Shown here in pieces: positions 1 to 8,086 of a stretch of DNA of 54,032 nt. The notes under the pieces are model-generated. The model searched no databases, had not been told where the DNA came from, and was given only the letters and a program-made list of their open reading frames with translations. Source of the stretch: JBAVEL01 sp049587715 (lineage in GTDB: Bacteria; Bacteroidota; Ignavibacteria; UBA10030; UBA6906). The DNA is taken from contig JBAVEL010000016.1 of assembly GCA_049587715.1 (NCBI GenBank), positions 1-54,032 of the forward strand, given 5' to 3'. Numbering within the stretch: position 1 is the first letter of the stretch; every line of letters starts with the position of its first letter. The translations under genes and the position numbers were made by a program.

Positions 1-749
1 CCGATCACCTGGGCGGCCGAGAGGCCGCATGCGATCCTCGGGTTGAGCCGCAGGAACTCCACCAGGAAGCGGAAGACACTGGAGAGCATGACATAGATCA
101 TGAAGAGCGCTCCGTCGGGGGCGGGCCGGGTCCTCAAGTGCCAGAGGAGGAGGAACCCCGCCGCACCTGCCAGGGTCTCGTACACCGGCGTGGGGTGCAG
201 GGGGGTGTCATCCGGAACGACTCCCCCCGGGTATGCGGCCGCCACCGAGGGAAAGGCGGCAAAAGCCCGCGAGGGCTTCACAGTTCCGTTCTCGTAGTTT
301 GTTCCCCAGGGAAGATCGGTGGGGAACCCGTAGTCACCATCCCCCGAGAGGTGGCATCCGAGGCGCCCGATCCCGTAGGCGAGGATCAGGGCCACTCCCA
401 GGCAGTCCCAGACCCTGAGAAAGCTGATCCGGCGGGATCGAACATAGACGGAGACCGCGGTGAGGGCCGTGAGGAAACCGCCGTACCACGTCAGGCCCCC
501 CGGGGAAAAGGCCATGCCCCAGGGATCGGCCGCGAATTCCGCGGCATGCTCCAGCAGGTAGAGGACCTTCGCCCCGGAAATGCCGAAGACCGCCGCCAGC
601 AGCGTGATCGTGCTCCCCATGCCGGGGTCCATCTTCTTCCGGGCCAGCTCGCGGGAGAGAATGAGGCCGCCCGTCAGAAACGCCACACCCAGCATAAGCC
701 CGTAGCTGTACACCTTCAGGGGACCGATTTCCATCAGGACGGGAATCAT
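1..749 (-). CDS. lgt: Prolipoprotein diacylglyceryl transferase, 3'-truncated by window edge
   Basis: Transfers diacylglycerol from phosphatidylglycerol to the lipobox cysteine of prolipoproteins in the inner membrane. About 249 codons are visible and the C-terminus lies beyond base 1. The N-terminus MIPVLMEIGPLKVYSYGL is typical of the family. The Lgt signature GRLGCHLSGDGDYG lies at residues 128-141, with the essential Arg at 129, and HPTPVYE follows at 185-191. Hydrophobic stretches near residues 17-32, 48-66, 86-102 and 116-126 fit a polytopic membrane protein. The ATG at 749 overlaps the upstream stop codon (ATGA), so translation is probably coupled to the 137-aa gene and ptsN-like gene upstream. 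It is family-typical apart from the window-edge truncation. Confidence 0.95.
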   Translation of the reverse strand, partial: MIPVLMEIGPLKVYSYGLMLGVAFLTGGLILSRELARKKMDPGMGSTITLLAAVFGISGAKVLYLLEHAAEFAADPWGMAFSPGGLTWYGGFLTALTAVSVYVRSRRISFLRVWDCLGVALILAYGIGRLGCHLSGDGDYGFPTDLPWGTNYENGTVKPSRAFAAFPSVAAAYPGGVVPDDTPLHPTPVYETLAGAAGFLLLWHLRTRPAPDGALFMIYVMLSSVFRFLVEFLRLNPRIACGLSAAQVI

Positions 750-1159
750 GGCCGGGAACCCTCTTCCGGTTCCGTGAAGAGCTCCAGGCGTCCATCCTCC
801 GGACGCCGCATCACTCGCACGGCATCGCCGCCGATGATGATGGCGCAGCGGGCCCGCCGTCCGTCCATGCCTTCCACGCTGACCTCATACGTGCCCGTCA
901 ATCCCTCGTGTTCGGACACGTACCGGGCGCGGCCCGGCCCCGGGAGACTCAACCGGGGGGCCTGGAGCCCGCGGACGGCAAAGCTAATCGACGCCGCTTC
1001 CACCGTTTCCTGCACGGAGAGCTCGTAGGGGAAGCTGGCGAAGGTGCGGACTGTTTCCAGGATGAACACCGTCGTGCGGCGGCTCCGGGATGGATCCCTG
1101 CGAGGGTACATCCGGAGCCGGTAGCCCTCCCCCGCGGTTTTCTGTTTCCGTGGCTTCAT
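746..1159 (-). CDS. Hypothetical protein, 137 aa, between EIIA and lgt
   Basis: I do not recognise this protein. It starts at the ATG overlapping the stop of the upstream EIIA gene (ATGA) and its own TGA overlaps the lgt ATG, so it sits inside a tightly coupled operon and is very likely translated. It has no signal peptide or membrane segment. The first ~30 residues are strongly basic (MKPRKQK, YPRRDPSRSRR); the remainder is mixed alpha/beta with an acidic C-terminal tail (LELFTEPEEGSRP). In Bacillus relatives the gene next to lgt is HPr kinase, but no P-loop is present here. A role in PTS-linked regulation or envelope biogenesis is only suggested by position. Confidence 0.8.
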   Translation of the reverse strand: MKPRKQKTAGEGYRLRMYPRRDPSRSRRTTVFILETVRTFASFPYELSVQETVEAASISFAVRGLQAPRLSLPGPGRARYVSEHEGLTGTYEVSVEGMDGRRARCAIIIGGDAVRVMRRPEDGRLELFTEPEEGSRP

Positions 1160-1626
1160 GCCTCGAAGTAGGAGGCCTCCTCGAGACGGAACATCTCGAG
1201 CACCTGCCGTGCGGATTCCGCCTCCAGGAGGCGTTTGCGGAACTCTTCCTTGTTCATGAGGCGGGAAATCCTGCTCAGCAGCTTGATGTGGGGGCCCACC
1301 ATGTTGTTCTTGCCGACGAGCAGGAAGACCAGGCGGACCGGTTTCTCGTCGAGGGACTGATAGTCGATCGGCTCGGCCGTGACGGCAAACGCGGCGACAA
1401 TGTCGGAGACGGCGTCCGTCTTTCCGTGCGGGATGGCGAATCCGTTTCCCACCCCCGTGGACATGATCTTCTCGCGGTCCAGAATGGCTTCGCGGACCTT
1501 CTGTTTGTCCAGGACTTTCGGGGAAGACGCGACCAGGTCGATCATGGCCTCCATCACGCCCTCCTTGGAGTCCCCCGGCAGGCCTGTGGCCACGAGGTCC
1601 TCCGTCAGTATATCGCTTATCCGCAT
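1156..1626 (-). CDS. ptsN: PTS EIIA protein of the fructose/PtsN type
   Basis: A 156-aa single-domain EIIA. The phospho-acceptor histidine is H67 in GVGNGFAIPHGKTD, the classic fructose/mannitol/Ntr EIIA active-site context. The fold-typical tail LLSRISRLMNKEEFRKRL follows. No EIIB or EIIC domain or permease gene is visible nearby, so a regulatory PtsN-like role (phosphate relay from NPr/HPr) is more likely than sugar import; this is inference. I chose the ATG at 1626 because GGAGG lies seven bases upstream. A longer reading frame starting at 1671 has no such site. It follows the nucleotidyltransferase gene by 62 bases and overlaps the next gene by ATGA, so it belongs to the same transcription unit. 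The symbol is tentative. Confidence 0.88.
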   Translation of the reverse strand: MRISDILTEDLVATGLPGDSKEGVMEAMIDLVASSPKVLDKQKVREAILDREKIMSTGVGNGFAIPHGKTDAVSDIVAAFAVTAEPIDYQSLDEKPVRLVFLLVGKNNMVGPHIKLLSRISRLMNKEEFRKRLLEAESARQVLEMFRLEEASYFEA

Positions 1627-1688
1627 ACAGATTGTTCCTCCATTGTCTCGCGCCCGGCGGATGCCCGCCACATCCGGCCGCCCCTGCG

Positions 1689-4199
1689 TCAGGCGTCATC
1701 CCGCCAGCGGATCACCTTCTTCTCGTACTGATTGGCGAGCTCGTCGGCGGCCGCCTGCGTGTGCGCCTCCACGTTGATGTGGAAGAGGGGGCGTTCCTTG
1801 TCCGGAATAAGAAGCGCGGAGACCGCGTCCGTCACACCGCCGAAATAGACCCGCACGCCGTCCACCAGGTCCCGACGATGGTGTTCCGTGTCCCGCATGA
1901 TGTTCCGCATGACCTTCCCCTTGTGTTCCCAGGAACAGTTGACGTTGCGTCGGGCGACGGAGAGCCGCGGGAGGCCGTCCTCCACTTCGCCCAGCCGCAT
2001 CCCCGAGCGGGACATCATCTCCAGAATCTTCGCCACCGAGTACATGGCGTCGGTGGCGAAGAAGAAATCCGTGTAGATGAAGCCGCCCTTGGTTCCGCCG
2101 ATGAAGTCCGCCTTCCGCGCCTTGGCCACCTCCATCATGGAGGCGTGGCTGTTGCGCGTCTTGATGACCTGCACACCGTAGCGCTCCGCGATGATGTCCA
2201 CCTCGCCGGAGGAGGTAATGGGCACGGCGATCGCTCCGGGCCTCGGAGCCGTGCGCAGGAACATGTCCGTGACGACCGCCAGAAGCCGCTCGCTTTCCAC
2301 GTATGCACCCCGCTCATTCACCAGGAAGAGCTTTTCTCCTCCCGCGTCGATCAGGCAGCCGATGTCGTAATCCAGGGAGGTCACGATGTGGGAGAGCTGG
2401 CGGAGAGAGGCGTCGAACTCCTCCTTGTCCCGGGTGAGACGGCGCGGGTCCAGATGGGCGTTCAAGGCGACCACCTGGCAGTCGAAGGAGCCCAGGATGA
2501 GCGGGAAAATCGTGGAGGCGACGCCGTTGGAGTAGTCGATGGCCACCTTGAAGCGTCTGTTGCTGATGGCCTCCACATCGAGGTGGGAGAGAAACGCTTC
2601 CTTGTAGGCCTCCGTGGTCCGCTCGGGAAAGGAGATGGTGCCGACCTTCTCGCGCGCTGCACGGGGGGAATCCTCCCCGAAGAAGAGCCGTTCCACCGCC
2701 TTGGTCTTGTGGACGGGGAGATCGGTCCCGTTGGAGTCGAAGAAGATGATGTCCGTCAGGTTCTTGTCGAAGGGAGAGCGGCGGACGTGCACGCCCCCGG
2801 CCTCCTTTCCGCTGCTGAGTTCGTGCCGCAGCAGGGGAATGGAAATGGCCCGGAGATCCAGGGTGTGGACGCCCGCGGAGACGAGCCCGCACAGGAGCGC
2901 CCGGTTCATCATCCGGGAAACGTTGTCCGAATCCCTGGAAGTGACAACGGTCTTTCCCTCCCCGACAAAGGCCCCGAAGGCCGCGCCCAGCTTCGCCCCG
3001 AACTCCGGGTTCATCTCGATGTTGGAAAGACCCGTGACGCGCGAGTCGGTGAAGAGCTCCCGCAGCCATTTGTCCTCCCAGACCAGGCTCCGGGTCAGGA
3101 CGGCCCCTTCCTCCACCACTTTCTCGGGCCAGAGCTTGATGTTGGCGGAAAGATGCGCGCGCCGGCCGATCCAGCAGGCATCCGCCACAAACACGTTCTC
3201 GGAGATGACAACCTTTTCCCCGATGGAGCATTTCGCGCCGATCACGTCCGAGGAGAGCTCGGAACTGTGTCCCACAATAATGTCGCTCCACAGGACGCAG
3301 TTTGCCAGACTGGCGCCGGGCCCGATGACGCAGTTGTCACCGATCACGGTGTTGGACAGCCGGACATCGTCGCCGATCGTACAATTCCTTCCTATGACCA
3401 CCCTCCCGGTGACGGTCATGCGGTCGCTCCGCAAGGAGGTTCCCTCCCCGATGATCAGAGAACCGGTGTCGTCGCCCTCGATGCCGACACGCACGGCTCC
3501 GTTGAGGGCGTCCAGGTGCGCCTCCTGATATTCATGCAGGTTCCCGATGTCGCGCCAGTACCCGTCCGCCACGCAGCCGAAGAGGGGCGCGCGCTGCCGG
3601 AGGAGCAACGGGAAGAGGTCCTTGCTGAAATCAAAATCCTCGCGGTACGGCACCAGCTCCATCACCTCCGGCTCCAGTATGTAGATGCCGGTGTTGACGG
3701 TGTCGCTGAAGACTTCCCCCCAGGAGGGTTTCTCCAGAAACCGGGTCACACGGCCGTCGTCCGCCGTGATCACAACGCCGAACTGAAGCGGGTTCCGGAC
3801 GTGCGCCAGCACGATCGTGGCTGCGGAACGCCGCTCCTCATGGAAACGGAGGGCCTGGGTCAGGTCGAAGTCGGTGAGCACGTCCCCGCTGATGACCAGG
3901 ATGCGCTCCCGGAGGCCCCGGGTCGCATTCCGCACGCTGCCTGCCGTGCCGTAGTCGGCTTCGGCGCGCACGTAGCCCATTTCGACCCCGAGCGCACGAC
4001 CGTCGCCGAAGTAGGAGGTAATGGCCTCCGGGGAGTAGAAAAGGGTCGCCATAAGATCGGTGATGCCGTGCCGGCGCAGGAGCGCGACGATGTGGTGCAT
4101 CATCGGCTTGTTCATGACCGGCACCATGGGTTTTGGGGTGTTGCAGGTCAGGGGACGGAGTCGTGTGCCGAATCCGCCGGCCATGATGACGGCTTTCAT
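1689..4199 (-). CDS. NDP-sugar pyrophosphorylase (mannose-1-phosphate guanylyltransferase-like) fused to a degenerate phosphomannomutase domain
   Basis: An 836-aa fusion. Residues 1-235 form a nucleotidyltransferase domain with the nucleotide-binding signature MAGGFGTRLRPLT at the N-terminus. Residues ~250-375 are left-handed beta-helix hexapeptide repeats (isoleucine/valine every six residues, e.g. VIGRNCTIGDDVRLSNTVIG). Residues ~380-836 align with phosphoglucomutase/phosphomannomutase domains. The family normally makes GDP-mannose or a related NDP-sugar for polysaccharide or glycoprotein synthesis. The mutase half has lost its motifs: the serine loop reads GGVHVRRSPFDKN instead of TASHNP, the metal loop reads DAGGEK instead of DxDxD, and the sugar loop reads GGTKGGF instead of GE-SGH. 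It is therefore probably non-catalytic. The start is the ATG at 4199 (MKAVIMAGG); the reading frame stays open upstream to 4412 but crosses the promoter. Confidence 0.88.
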   Translation of the reverse strand: MKAVIMAGGFGTRLRPLTCNTPKPMVPVMNKPMMHHIVALLRRHGITDLMATLFYSPEAITSYFGDGRALGVEMGYVRAEADYGTAGSVRNATRGLRERILVISGDVLTDFDLTQALRFHEERRSAATIVLAHVRNPLQFGVVITADDGRVTRFLEKPSWGEVFSDTVNTGIYILEPEVMELVPYREDFDFSKDLFPLLLRQRAPLFGCVADGYWRDIGNLHEYQEAHLDALNGAVRVGIEGDDTGSLIIGEGTSLRSDRMTVTGRVVIGRNCTIGDDVRLSNTVIGDNCVIGPGASLANCVLWSDIIVGHSSELSSDVIGAKCSIGEKVVISENVFVADACWIGRRAHLSANIKLWPEKVVEEGAVLTRSLVWEDKWLRELFTDSRVTGLSNIEMNPEFGAKLGAAFGAFVGEGKTVVTSRDSDNVSRMMNRALLCGLVSAGVHTLDLRAISIPLLRHELSSGKEAGGVHVRRSPFDKNLTDIIFFDSNGTDLPVHKTKAVERLFFGEDSPRAAREKVGTISFPERTTEAYKEAFLSHLDVEAISNRRFKVAIDYSNGVASTIFPLILGSFDCQVVALNAHLDPRRLTRDKEEFDASLRQLSHIVTSLDYDIGCLIDAGGEKLFLVNERGAYVESERLLAVVTDMFLRTAPRPGAIAVPITSSGEVDIIAERYGVQVIKTRNSHASMMEVAKARKADFIGGTKGGFIYTDFFFATDAMYSVAKILEMMSRSGMRLGEVEDGLPRLSVARRNVNCSWEHKGKVMRNIMRDTEHHRRDLVDGVRVYFGGVTDAVSALLIPDKERPLFHINVEAHTQAAADELANQYEKKVIRWRDDA

Positions 4200-4253
4200 T
4201 GCAGGGCGAGGGGAGTGCCGGGGCTGTGAATTGGGAATAGAACCCTGAGTGGA

Positions 4254-4282
4254 AAGATATGAAAAGACCGGCAGGATTTCAA
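4254..4282 (-). promoter_or_regulatory. Sigma70-like promoter for the nucleotidyltransferase-ptsN-lgt operon
   Basis: On the minus strand TTGAAA (4282-4277), a 17-base spacer, and TATCTT (4259-4254). Predicted transcription starts near 4247, about 48 bases before the ATG at 4199. It abuts a plus-strand promoter at 4285-4313, giving a compact divergent control region. Called by eye from hexamer match and spacing. Confidence 0.5.
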
Positions 4283-4284
4283 CC

Positions 4285-4313
4285 TTGATATTCGGGGCTG
4301 TTTTTGATACATT
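4285..4313 (+). promoter_or_regulatory. Sigma70-like promoter for the plsY-lysine operon
   Basis: TTGATA (4285-4290), 17-base spacer, TACATT (4308-4313). Predicted start of transcription is near 4320, which excludes a translational start for plsY at 4249 and supports one at 4351. The first ATG in the transcript (4322) opens a 10-codon reading frame ending at 4354. Confidence 0.55.
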
Positions 4314-4321
4314 CAGTTTCC

Positions 4322-4354
4322 ATGCGCACAGACTCCGGGTTTTCCTCTCTGTGA
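4322..4354 (+). other. Possible leaderless 10-codon upstream ORF overlapping plsY start
   Basis: ATG at 4322 lies 8-9 bases after the -10 hexamer and encodes M-R-T-D-S-G-F-S-S-L-stop. Its TGA (4352-4354) overlaps the plsY GTG (4351-4353) as GTGA, the same overlap arrangement used between real genes in this window. No Shine-Dalgarno sequence precedes either start, so coupling from a leaderless upstream ORF would explain how plsY is translated. This is inference; the peptide itself has no recognisable function. Confidence 0.3.
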
Positions 4355-4974
4355 CGGTGCTGACGCTGCTGCCGGGGGTTCTGGCGGGGTATCTCCTCGG
4401 TTCTTTCCCCACCGCCTACCTTCTGCTCCGCAGGAGGGCCCGCCTGGATATCCGGCGGGCAGGGAGCGGGAACGTGGGCGCTCTGAACAGCTACGAGGTG
4501 TCGGGGTCGGCCGCGATCGGGCTGGTTGTCCTCCTCGTGGATTGTCTGAAGGGCTGCGCGGTGGTGCTTGTTGTCCGCCATGCGGGGGGCGGAGGATTCG
4601 CGGGGGAAGCCGCCTCAGGGATCGGAGCCGTCCTGGGCCACGCGTACCCCTGCTGGATAGGATTCAAAGGGGGACGGGGATTGGCGACCGCCGCCGGGTC
4701 GGCGTTGGTCCTGGGTCCCTGGGTGGTTCCCGGGTGGGGAGTCCTCTGGGGGGCGGGATATGCCCTCTTCCGGGAGGTCAACACCGCAAGTGCATGCGCC
4801 TCGGGTCTCGGGCTGGTGTTCATGCTGGCGGCTCCGGAGTCCTGGGTCCGGGCGGCGGTCCCTGCCGGGGTTCCCCCGGGGGAGTTCAGGATCTTCCTGA
4901 TGTGCATCCTGGGCGTCATTCTGACGCGTCTGGCGGGTCCCGTGGCGGCCCGGGCGCGGGGAGTGCGGCAATAA
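4351..4974 (+). CDS. plsY: Acyl-phosphate--glycerol-3-phosphate acyltransferase
   Basis: About 207 aa from the GTG at 4351. It is a polytopic inner-membrane enzyme that acylates glycerol-3-phosphate from acyl-phosphate, the first step of phospholipid synthesis. The three family motifs are present: GYLLGSFPTAYLL near the N-terminus, SGNVGALNSYEV (usual form SGNxGATN), and GHAYPCWIGFKGGRGLATA (usual form H-FP-FKGGKGVAT). About five hydrophobic segments are visible. The reading frame is open back to an ATG at 4249, but a good promoter lies at 4285-4313 and the longer start would add non-family sequence, so I prefer 4351. It is the first gene of the plus-strand operon, 15 bases before the transketolase genes. 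Confidence 0.9.
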   Translation: MTVLTLLPGVLAGYLLGSFPTAYLLLRRRARLDIRRAGSGNVGALNSYEVSGSAAIGLVVLLVDCLKGCAVVLVVRHAGGGGFAGEAASGIGAVLGHAYPCWIGFKGGRGLATAAGSALVLGPWVVPGWGVLWGAGYALFREVNTASACASGLGLVFMLAAPESWVRAAVPAGVPPGEFRIFLMCILGVILTRLAGPVAARARGVRQ

Positions 4975-4989
4975 AAACGGGGCTGACTG

Positions 4990-5895
4990 ATGGTGGAATC
5001 CACGATGCGGAACCTGGCGCTCCCCGAGCTGGAGGAGATGGCCCGCCAGCTCCGGAGAGATGTGGTTCGGATGCTGATGCTCTCGCAGTCGGGGCACTCC
5101 GGGGGGCCGCTGGGTCTGGCAGAGGTGTTTGCCTCCCTGTATTTCAGGATTCTTCGCTATGATCCGTCCGACCCCCGATGGCCGGGCCGGGACTACTTCT
5201 TCCTTTCGGCAGGCCACCTGGCGCCTGTCTGGTACGCCGCCCTGGCGAGGGCGGGCTTCTTTCCGACGGATGAGCTGGCCACGCTGAGGCGGCTTCCCAC
5301 GCGGCTTCACGGCCACCCCGCTCCCGCGCACACACACGGACTTCCCGGCATAGAGATCGCCTCGGGCTCCCTCGGTCAGGGGCTCTCCGTGGCCGCGGGC
5401 GCGGCCCTGGGACTCCGTCTGGACGGAAAACCGAACAGGGTGGTGGTGCTTCTCGGAGACGGGGAGTTGAACGAGGGGCAGGTATGGGAAGCCGCCATGA
5501 CAGCCGGCCACCATCGGCTGGGGAACCTGACGGCCATTGTGGACCGCAACTTCTGCCAGATAGACAACAGAACCGACAAGGTGATGGAACTGGAACCCCT
5601 TGCGGACAAGTGGCGGGCTTTCCGGTGGAATGTCCTCGAGTGCAACGGGCATGATCCGGCCTCATTCATGGAAGCCATGGAAAGCGCATTCGGATTCGGG
5701 GCCGGCCCGAGCGTGGTCATCGCCCGGACGGTCATGGGACGCGGGGTTTCCTTCATGGAGGACGATTACCGGTGGCACGGCGTCCCCCCCGACCAGGAAC
5801 AGGGCAGGAAGGCGCTGGCGGAGCTTCCCCCGACCCGGTTCGGGGATTTCCTCCTCTTTGACTGGGAACGGGAAAAGGGGGGGGCGGACCGATGA
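4990..5895 (+). CDS. Transketolase, N-terminal (TPP-binding) subunit
   Basis: 301 aa. Together with the next gene it reconstitutes transketolase, which moves two-carbon units between ketoses and aldoses in the pentose phosphate pathway using thiamine diphosphate. The protein carries GHSGGPLG (residues ~35-42), the substrate/TPP region GIEIASGSLGQGLS, and the TPP-Mg motif GDGELNEGQVWEAA starting near residue 156, ending with NFCQIDN. The length matches the split-transketolase A subunit of many bacteria and archaea. The stop overlaps the partner's start (ATGA at 5892), which favours balanced synthesis of the two halves. A second ATG at residue 6 is an alternative start; no strong ribosome-binding site separates them. 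Confidence 0.95.
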   Translation: MVESTMRNLALPELEEMARQLRRDVVRMLMLSQSGHSGGPLGLAEVFASLYFRILRYDPSDPRWPGRDYFFLSAGHLAPVWYAALARAGFFPTDELATLRRLPTRLHGHPAPAHTHGLPGIEIASGSLGQGLSVAAGAALGLRLDGKPNRVVVLLGDGELNEGQVWEAAMTAGHHRLGNLTAIVDRNFCQIDNRTDKVMELEPLADKWRAFRWNVLECNGHDPASFMEAMESAFGFGAGPSVVIARTVMGRGVSFMEDDYRWHGVPPDQEQGRKALAELPPTRFGDFLLFDWEREKGGADR

Positions 5896-6881
5896 GCAGG
5901 TGGGTTTCGAGGGGGGAGAAGGCCACACGCCAGGGCTTCTCCGACACCCTGGTGGAGCTGGGGCGCGAGAACCCCGATGTGGTGGTCCTGGGGGCCGATG
6001 TCAGCGGCTCGGTGAAGGTGGACGCGTTTGCACGCGAGTTCCCGGAACGGTTCTTCTCCGTCGGCATCGCCGAGCAGGATATGATGTGCGTGGCTGCCGG
6101 GCTCGCGGTGGCGGGAAAGATCCCCGTTGCGGCGGCCTACGGGGAGTTCGCCGCGGGACGGCCATTCGACCAGATCCGGCAGTCCCACGCCTACAGCGAG
6201 CTCCCGGTGAAGATATGCGCATCCCACTGCGGGATCACGGTGGGGCCTGACGGGGCCACCCATCAGGCGCTGGAAGACATCGCGCTGATGCGTGTGCTTC
6301 CGCACATGACGGTTCTCAGCCCCTGCGACTATCTGGAAACGGGCAAGGCCCTCCGGGCCGCGATGGATGTCCGGAGCGGCCCCGTATACCTCCGGTTCTT
6401 CAGGGACAGCAGCCCTCTCTTCACGAGTCCGGACACACCCTTCGTCATTGGAAAGGCCGACACGCTGCGGGACGGACGGGATGTGACCATCGTGGCGGCC
6501 GGCCTCCAGGTGTGGGAGGCCCTCTGCGCCGCCGAGACCCTGGCGTTGGAGGGAATCGAGGCCCGTGTTGTGAACATGCACACCATCAAGCCCCTGGACG
6601 GAGAGACTCTTCTGCGGGCTGCCGCCCAGACGGGGGCTCTTGTAACGGCTGAAGATCACCAGATCAACGGGGGTCTGGGGGGGGCGGTTGCCGAGTTCCT
6701 GGCCCGGAACCTCCCCACCGTCCAGGAATTCGTGGCGGTCCCCGACACATTCGGCGAATCCGGAAGGGGGCCGGAGCTGATGGCGAGGTTTGGGATTGAT
6801 CGTTCCGCCATCGCACAGGCCGCCCGGCGGGCGGTGCGGCGCAGGAAGAAGGCGGGCACCCGGAGAGGAACCGGCGTATGA
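5892..6881 (+). CDS. Transketolase, C-terminal subunit
   Basis: 329 aa, the partner of the preceding subunit. It contains the pyrimidine-binding domain (residues ~10-170) with the conserved FFSVGIAEQDMMCVAAGLA glutamate region and GITVGPDGATHQALEDIALM. A C-terminal transketolase domain follows (~195-315), with TIKPLDGETLLRAA and TAEDHQINGGLGGAVAE. Resemblance to 1-deoxyxylulose-5-phosphate synthase is general to the superfamily; the separate N-terminal subunit makes transketolase the better call. It is joined by ATGA overlaps at both ends (5892 and 6878), so it sits in the middle of a translationally coupled series. Confidence 0.95.
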   Translation: MSRWVSRGEKATRQGFSDTLVELGRENPDVVVLGADVSGSVKVDAFAREFPERFFSVGIAEQDMMCVAAGLAVAGKIPVAAAYGEFAAGRPFDQIRQSHAYSELPVKICASHCGITVGPDGATHQALEDIALMRVLPHMTVLSPCDYLETGKALRAAMDVRSGPVYLRFFRDSSPLFTSPDTPFVIGKADTLRDGRDVTIVAAGLQVWEALCAAETLALEGIEARVVNMHTIKPLDGETLLRAAAQTGALVTAEDHQINGGLGGAVAEFLARNLPTVQEFVAVPDTFGESGRGPELMARFGIDRSAIAQAARRAVRRRKKAGTRRGTGV

Positions 6882-8086
6882 ACAGGATGATGATGGCGGC
6901 CCTTCTCCTGCTGGTGCCGCTGGCGGGAGGCGGACTCATCGGGTACTCACTGGGGGTTGCCTCGGGATCGGGGGGGGAAGGCGCAGGAGAAGGCACGGGA
7001 GCCGAAACCCGCGGGGCGGATGCTCGGCTCCTTGCGGTATCGGGAGAAACGCGCGACTCGATCTCACCGGCCCTCTCACGCGGGCGGCGCAATGCCATTA
7101 CCGCGACGGTGGCCGAAGTCAGCCCCGCCGTGGTGGGCATCAACGTGGTGGAGTTGAGAACCTACCGGCGCTGGAGTCCCTGGGGAGACGACCCCTTCTT
7201 CCGGCAGTTCTTCGGAGACCAGACATATACGGAGAAGATTCCCAGCCTGGGCTCCGGCTTTCTGATCTCTCCGGATGGATACATCCTCACCAACGACCAC
7301 GTGGCCGGGAACGCCAAGGAGATCACCGTCACCCTGACCAGCGGGGAGAAGTACGAGGCGGAACTCGTGGGGACGGATCTCATCTCCGACATTGCCCTCC
7401 TCAGGATCAAGGGGGAGGGTCTGCCGCATGTCCGTCTGGGGAACTCCGACGACGTCATCACGGGGGAATGGGTCATCGCGTTCGGGAATCCGTTCGGGTT
7501 GTTCGACATCAGCGACAAGCCCACCGTCACCGTGGGGGTGGTGAGCGCCATGGACATGAACCTCCGGGGCGAGGAGGGGCGCGTCTACCGGGGCATGATC
7601 CAGACCGATGCCGCCATCAACTCCGGCAACAGCGGGGGCCCCCTCGTGAACAGCGTGGGAGAGGTGATCGGGGTGAACGCCGTGATCTACTCTCCCAACA
7701 GGGGCAACATCGGGCTGGGGTTCGCAATACCCATCAATCGCGTGAAATCCATCGTGGCTGATCTCAGGCGCAGCGGGCGGGTGGAACGGGAATTCTGGAC
7801 GGGCCTGGAGATCCAGACCGTGGACCGGCGCATTGCGCGGTATTTCGGACTGGAAAAGGCCGAAGGCGCCATCATCAGCGACATCAAGCTGGACAGTCCG
7901 GCGGAGCGGGCGGGTCTCCGGGTGGGGGACATCATCCTGGCTCTCAACGGGGAGCCGACGCCGGATGAGAAGGCGGTGTCGGACCTTGTCCATGACGCCC
8001 GGGTGGGCGACATCCTGCGGCTGGATATCCTGCGGGAAAAGAAGCGGCTGGAGGTGCGCATGAAGCTGGAGAGGCGCCCCGGGTGA
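6878..8086 (+). CDS. HtrA/DegP-family periplasmic serine protease
   Basis: 402 aa envelope quality-control protease. An N-terminal hydrophobic segment (residues ~4-27) is a signal anchor or signal peptide, followed by a Gly/Glu-rich linker. The trypsin-like domain carries the triad H141 (TNDHVAGN), D171 (DLISDIALL) and S252 (INSGNSGGPLVNS). One PDZ domain follows (~300-395; SPAERAGLRVGDIILALNG). The loop PWGDDPFFRQFFGDQ resembles the LA-loop region of DegP/DegS proteins. A single PDZ makes it more like DegS/HtrA2 or many FCB HtrA proteins than E. coli DegP. It starts by ATGA overlap with the transketolase gene and ends by GTGA overlap with purB. Confidence 0.93.
   Translation: MNRMMMAALLLLVPLAGGGLIGYSLGVASGSGGEGAGEGTGAETRGADARLLAVSGETRDSISPALSRGRRNAITATVAEVSPAVVGINVVELRTYRRWSPWGDDPFFRQFFGDQTYTEKIPSLGSGFLISPDGYILTNDHVAGNAKEITVTLTSGEKYEAELVGTDLISDIALLRIKGEGLPHVRLGNSDDVITGEWVIAFGNPFGLFDISDKPTVTVGVVSAMDMNLRGEEGRVYRGMIQTDAAINSGNSGGPLVNSVGEVIGVNAVIYSPNRGNIGLGFAIPINRVKSIVADLRRSGRVEREFWTGLEIQTVDRRIARYFGLEKAEGAIISDIKLDSPAERAGLRVGDIILALNGEPTPDEKAVSDLVHDARVGDILRLDILREKKRLEVRMKLERRPG

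Noticed and set aside
1632..4229. 865-codon plus-strand open frame opposite the nucleotidyltransferase gene
   Set aside because: It is a GC-driven shadow: it has no recognisable motif, and the minus-strand frame carries clear nucleotidyltransferase and hexapeptide-repeat motifs.
4249..4350. Longer plsY with ATG at 4249
   Set aside because: It would begin upstream of the likely promoter (4285-4313), and the added residues are not part of the PlsY fold.
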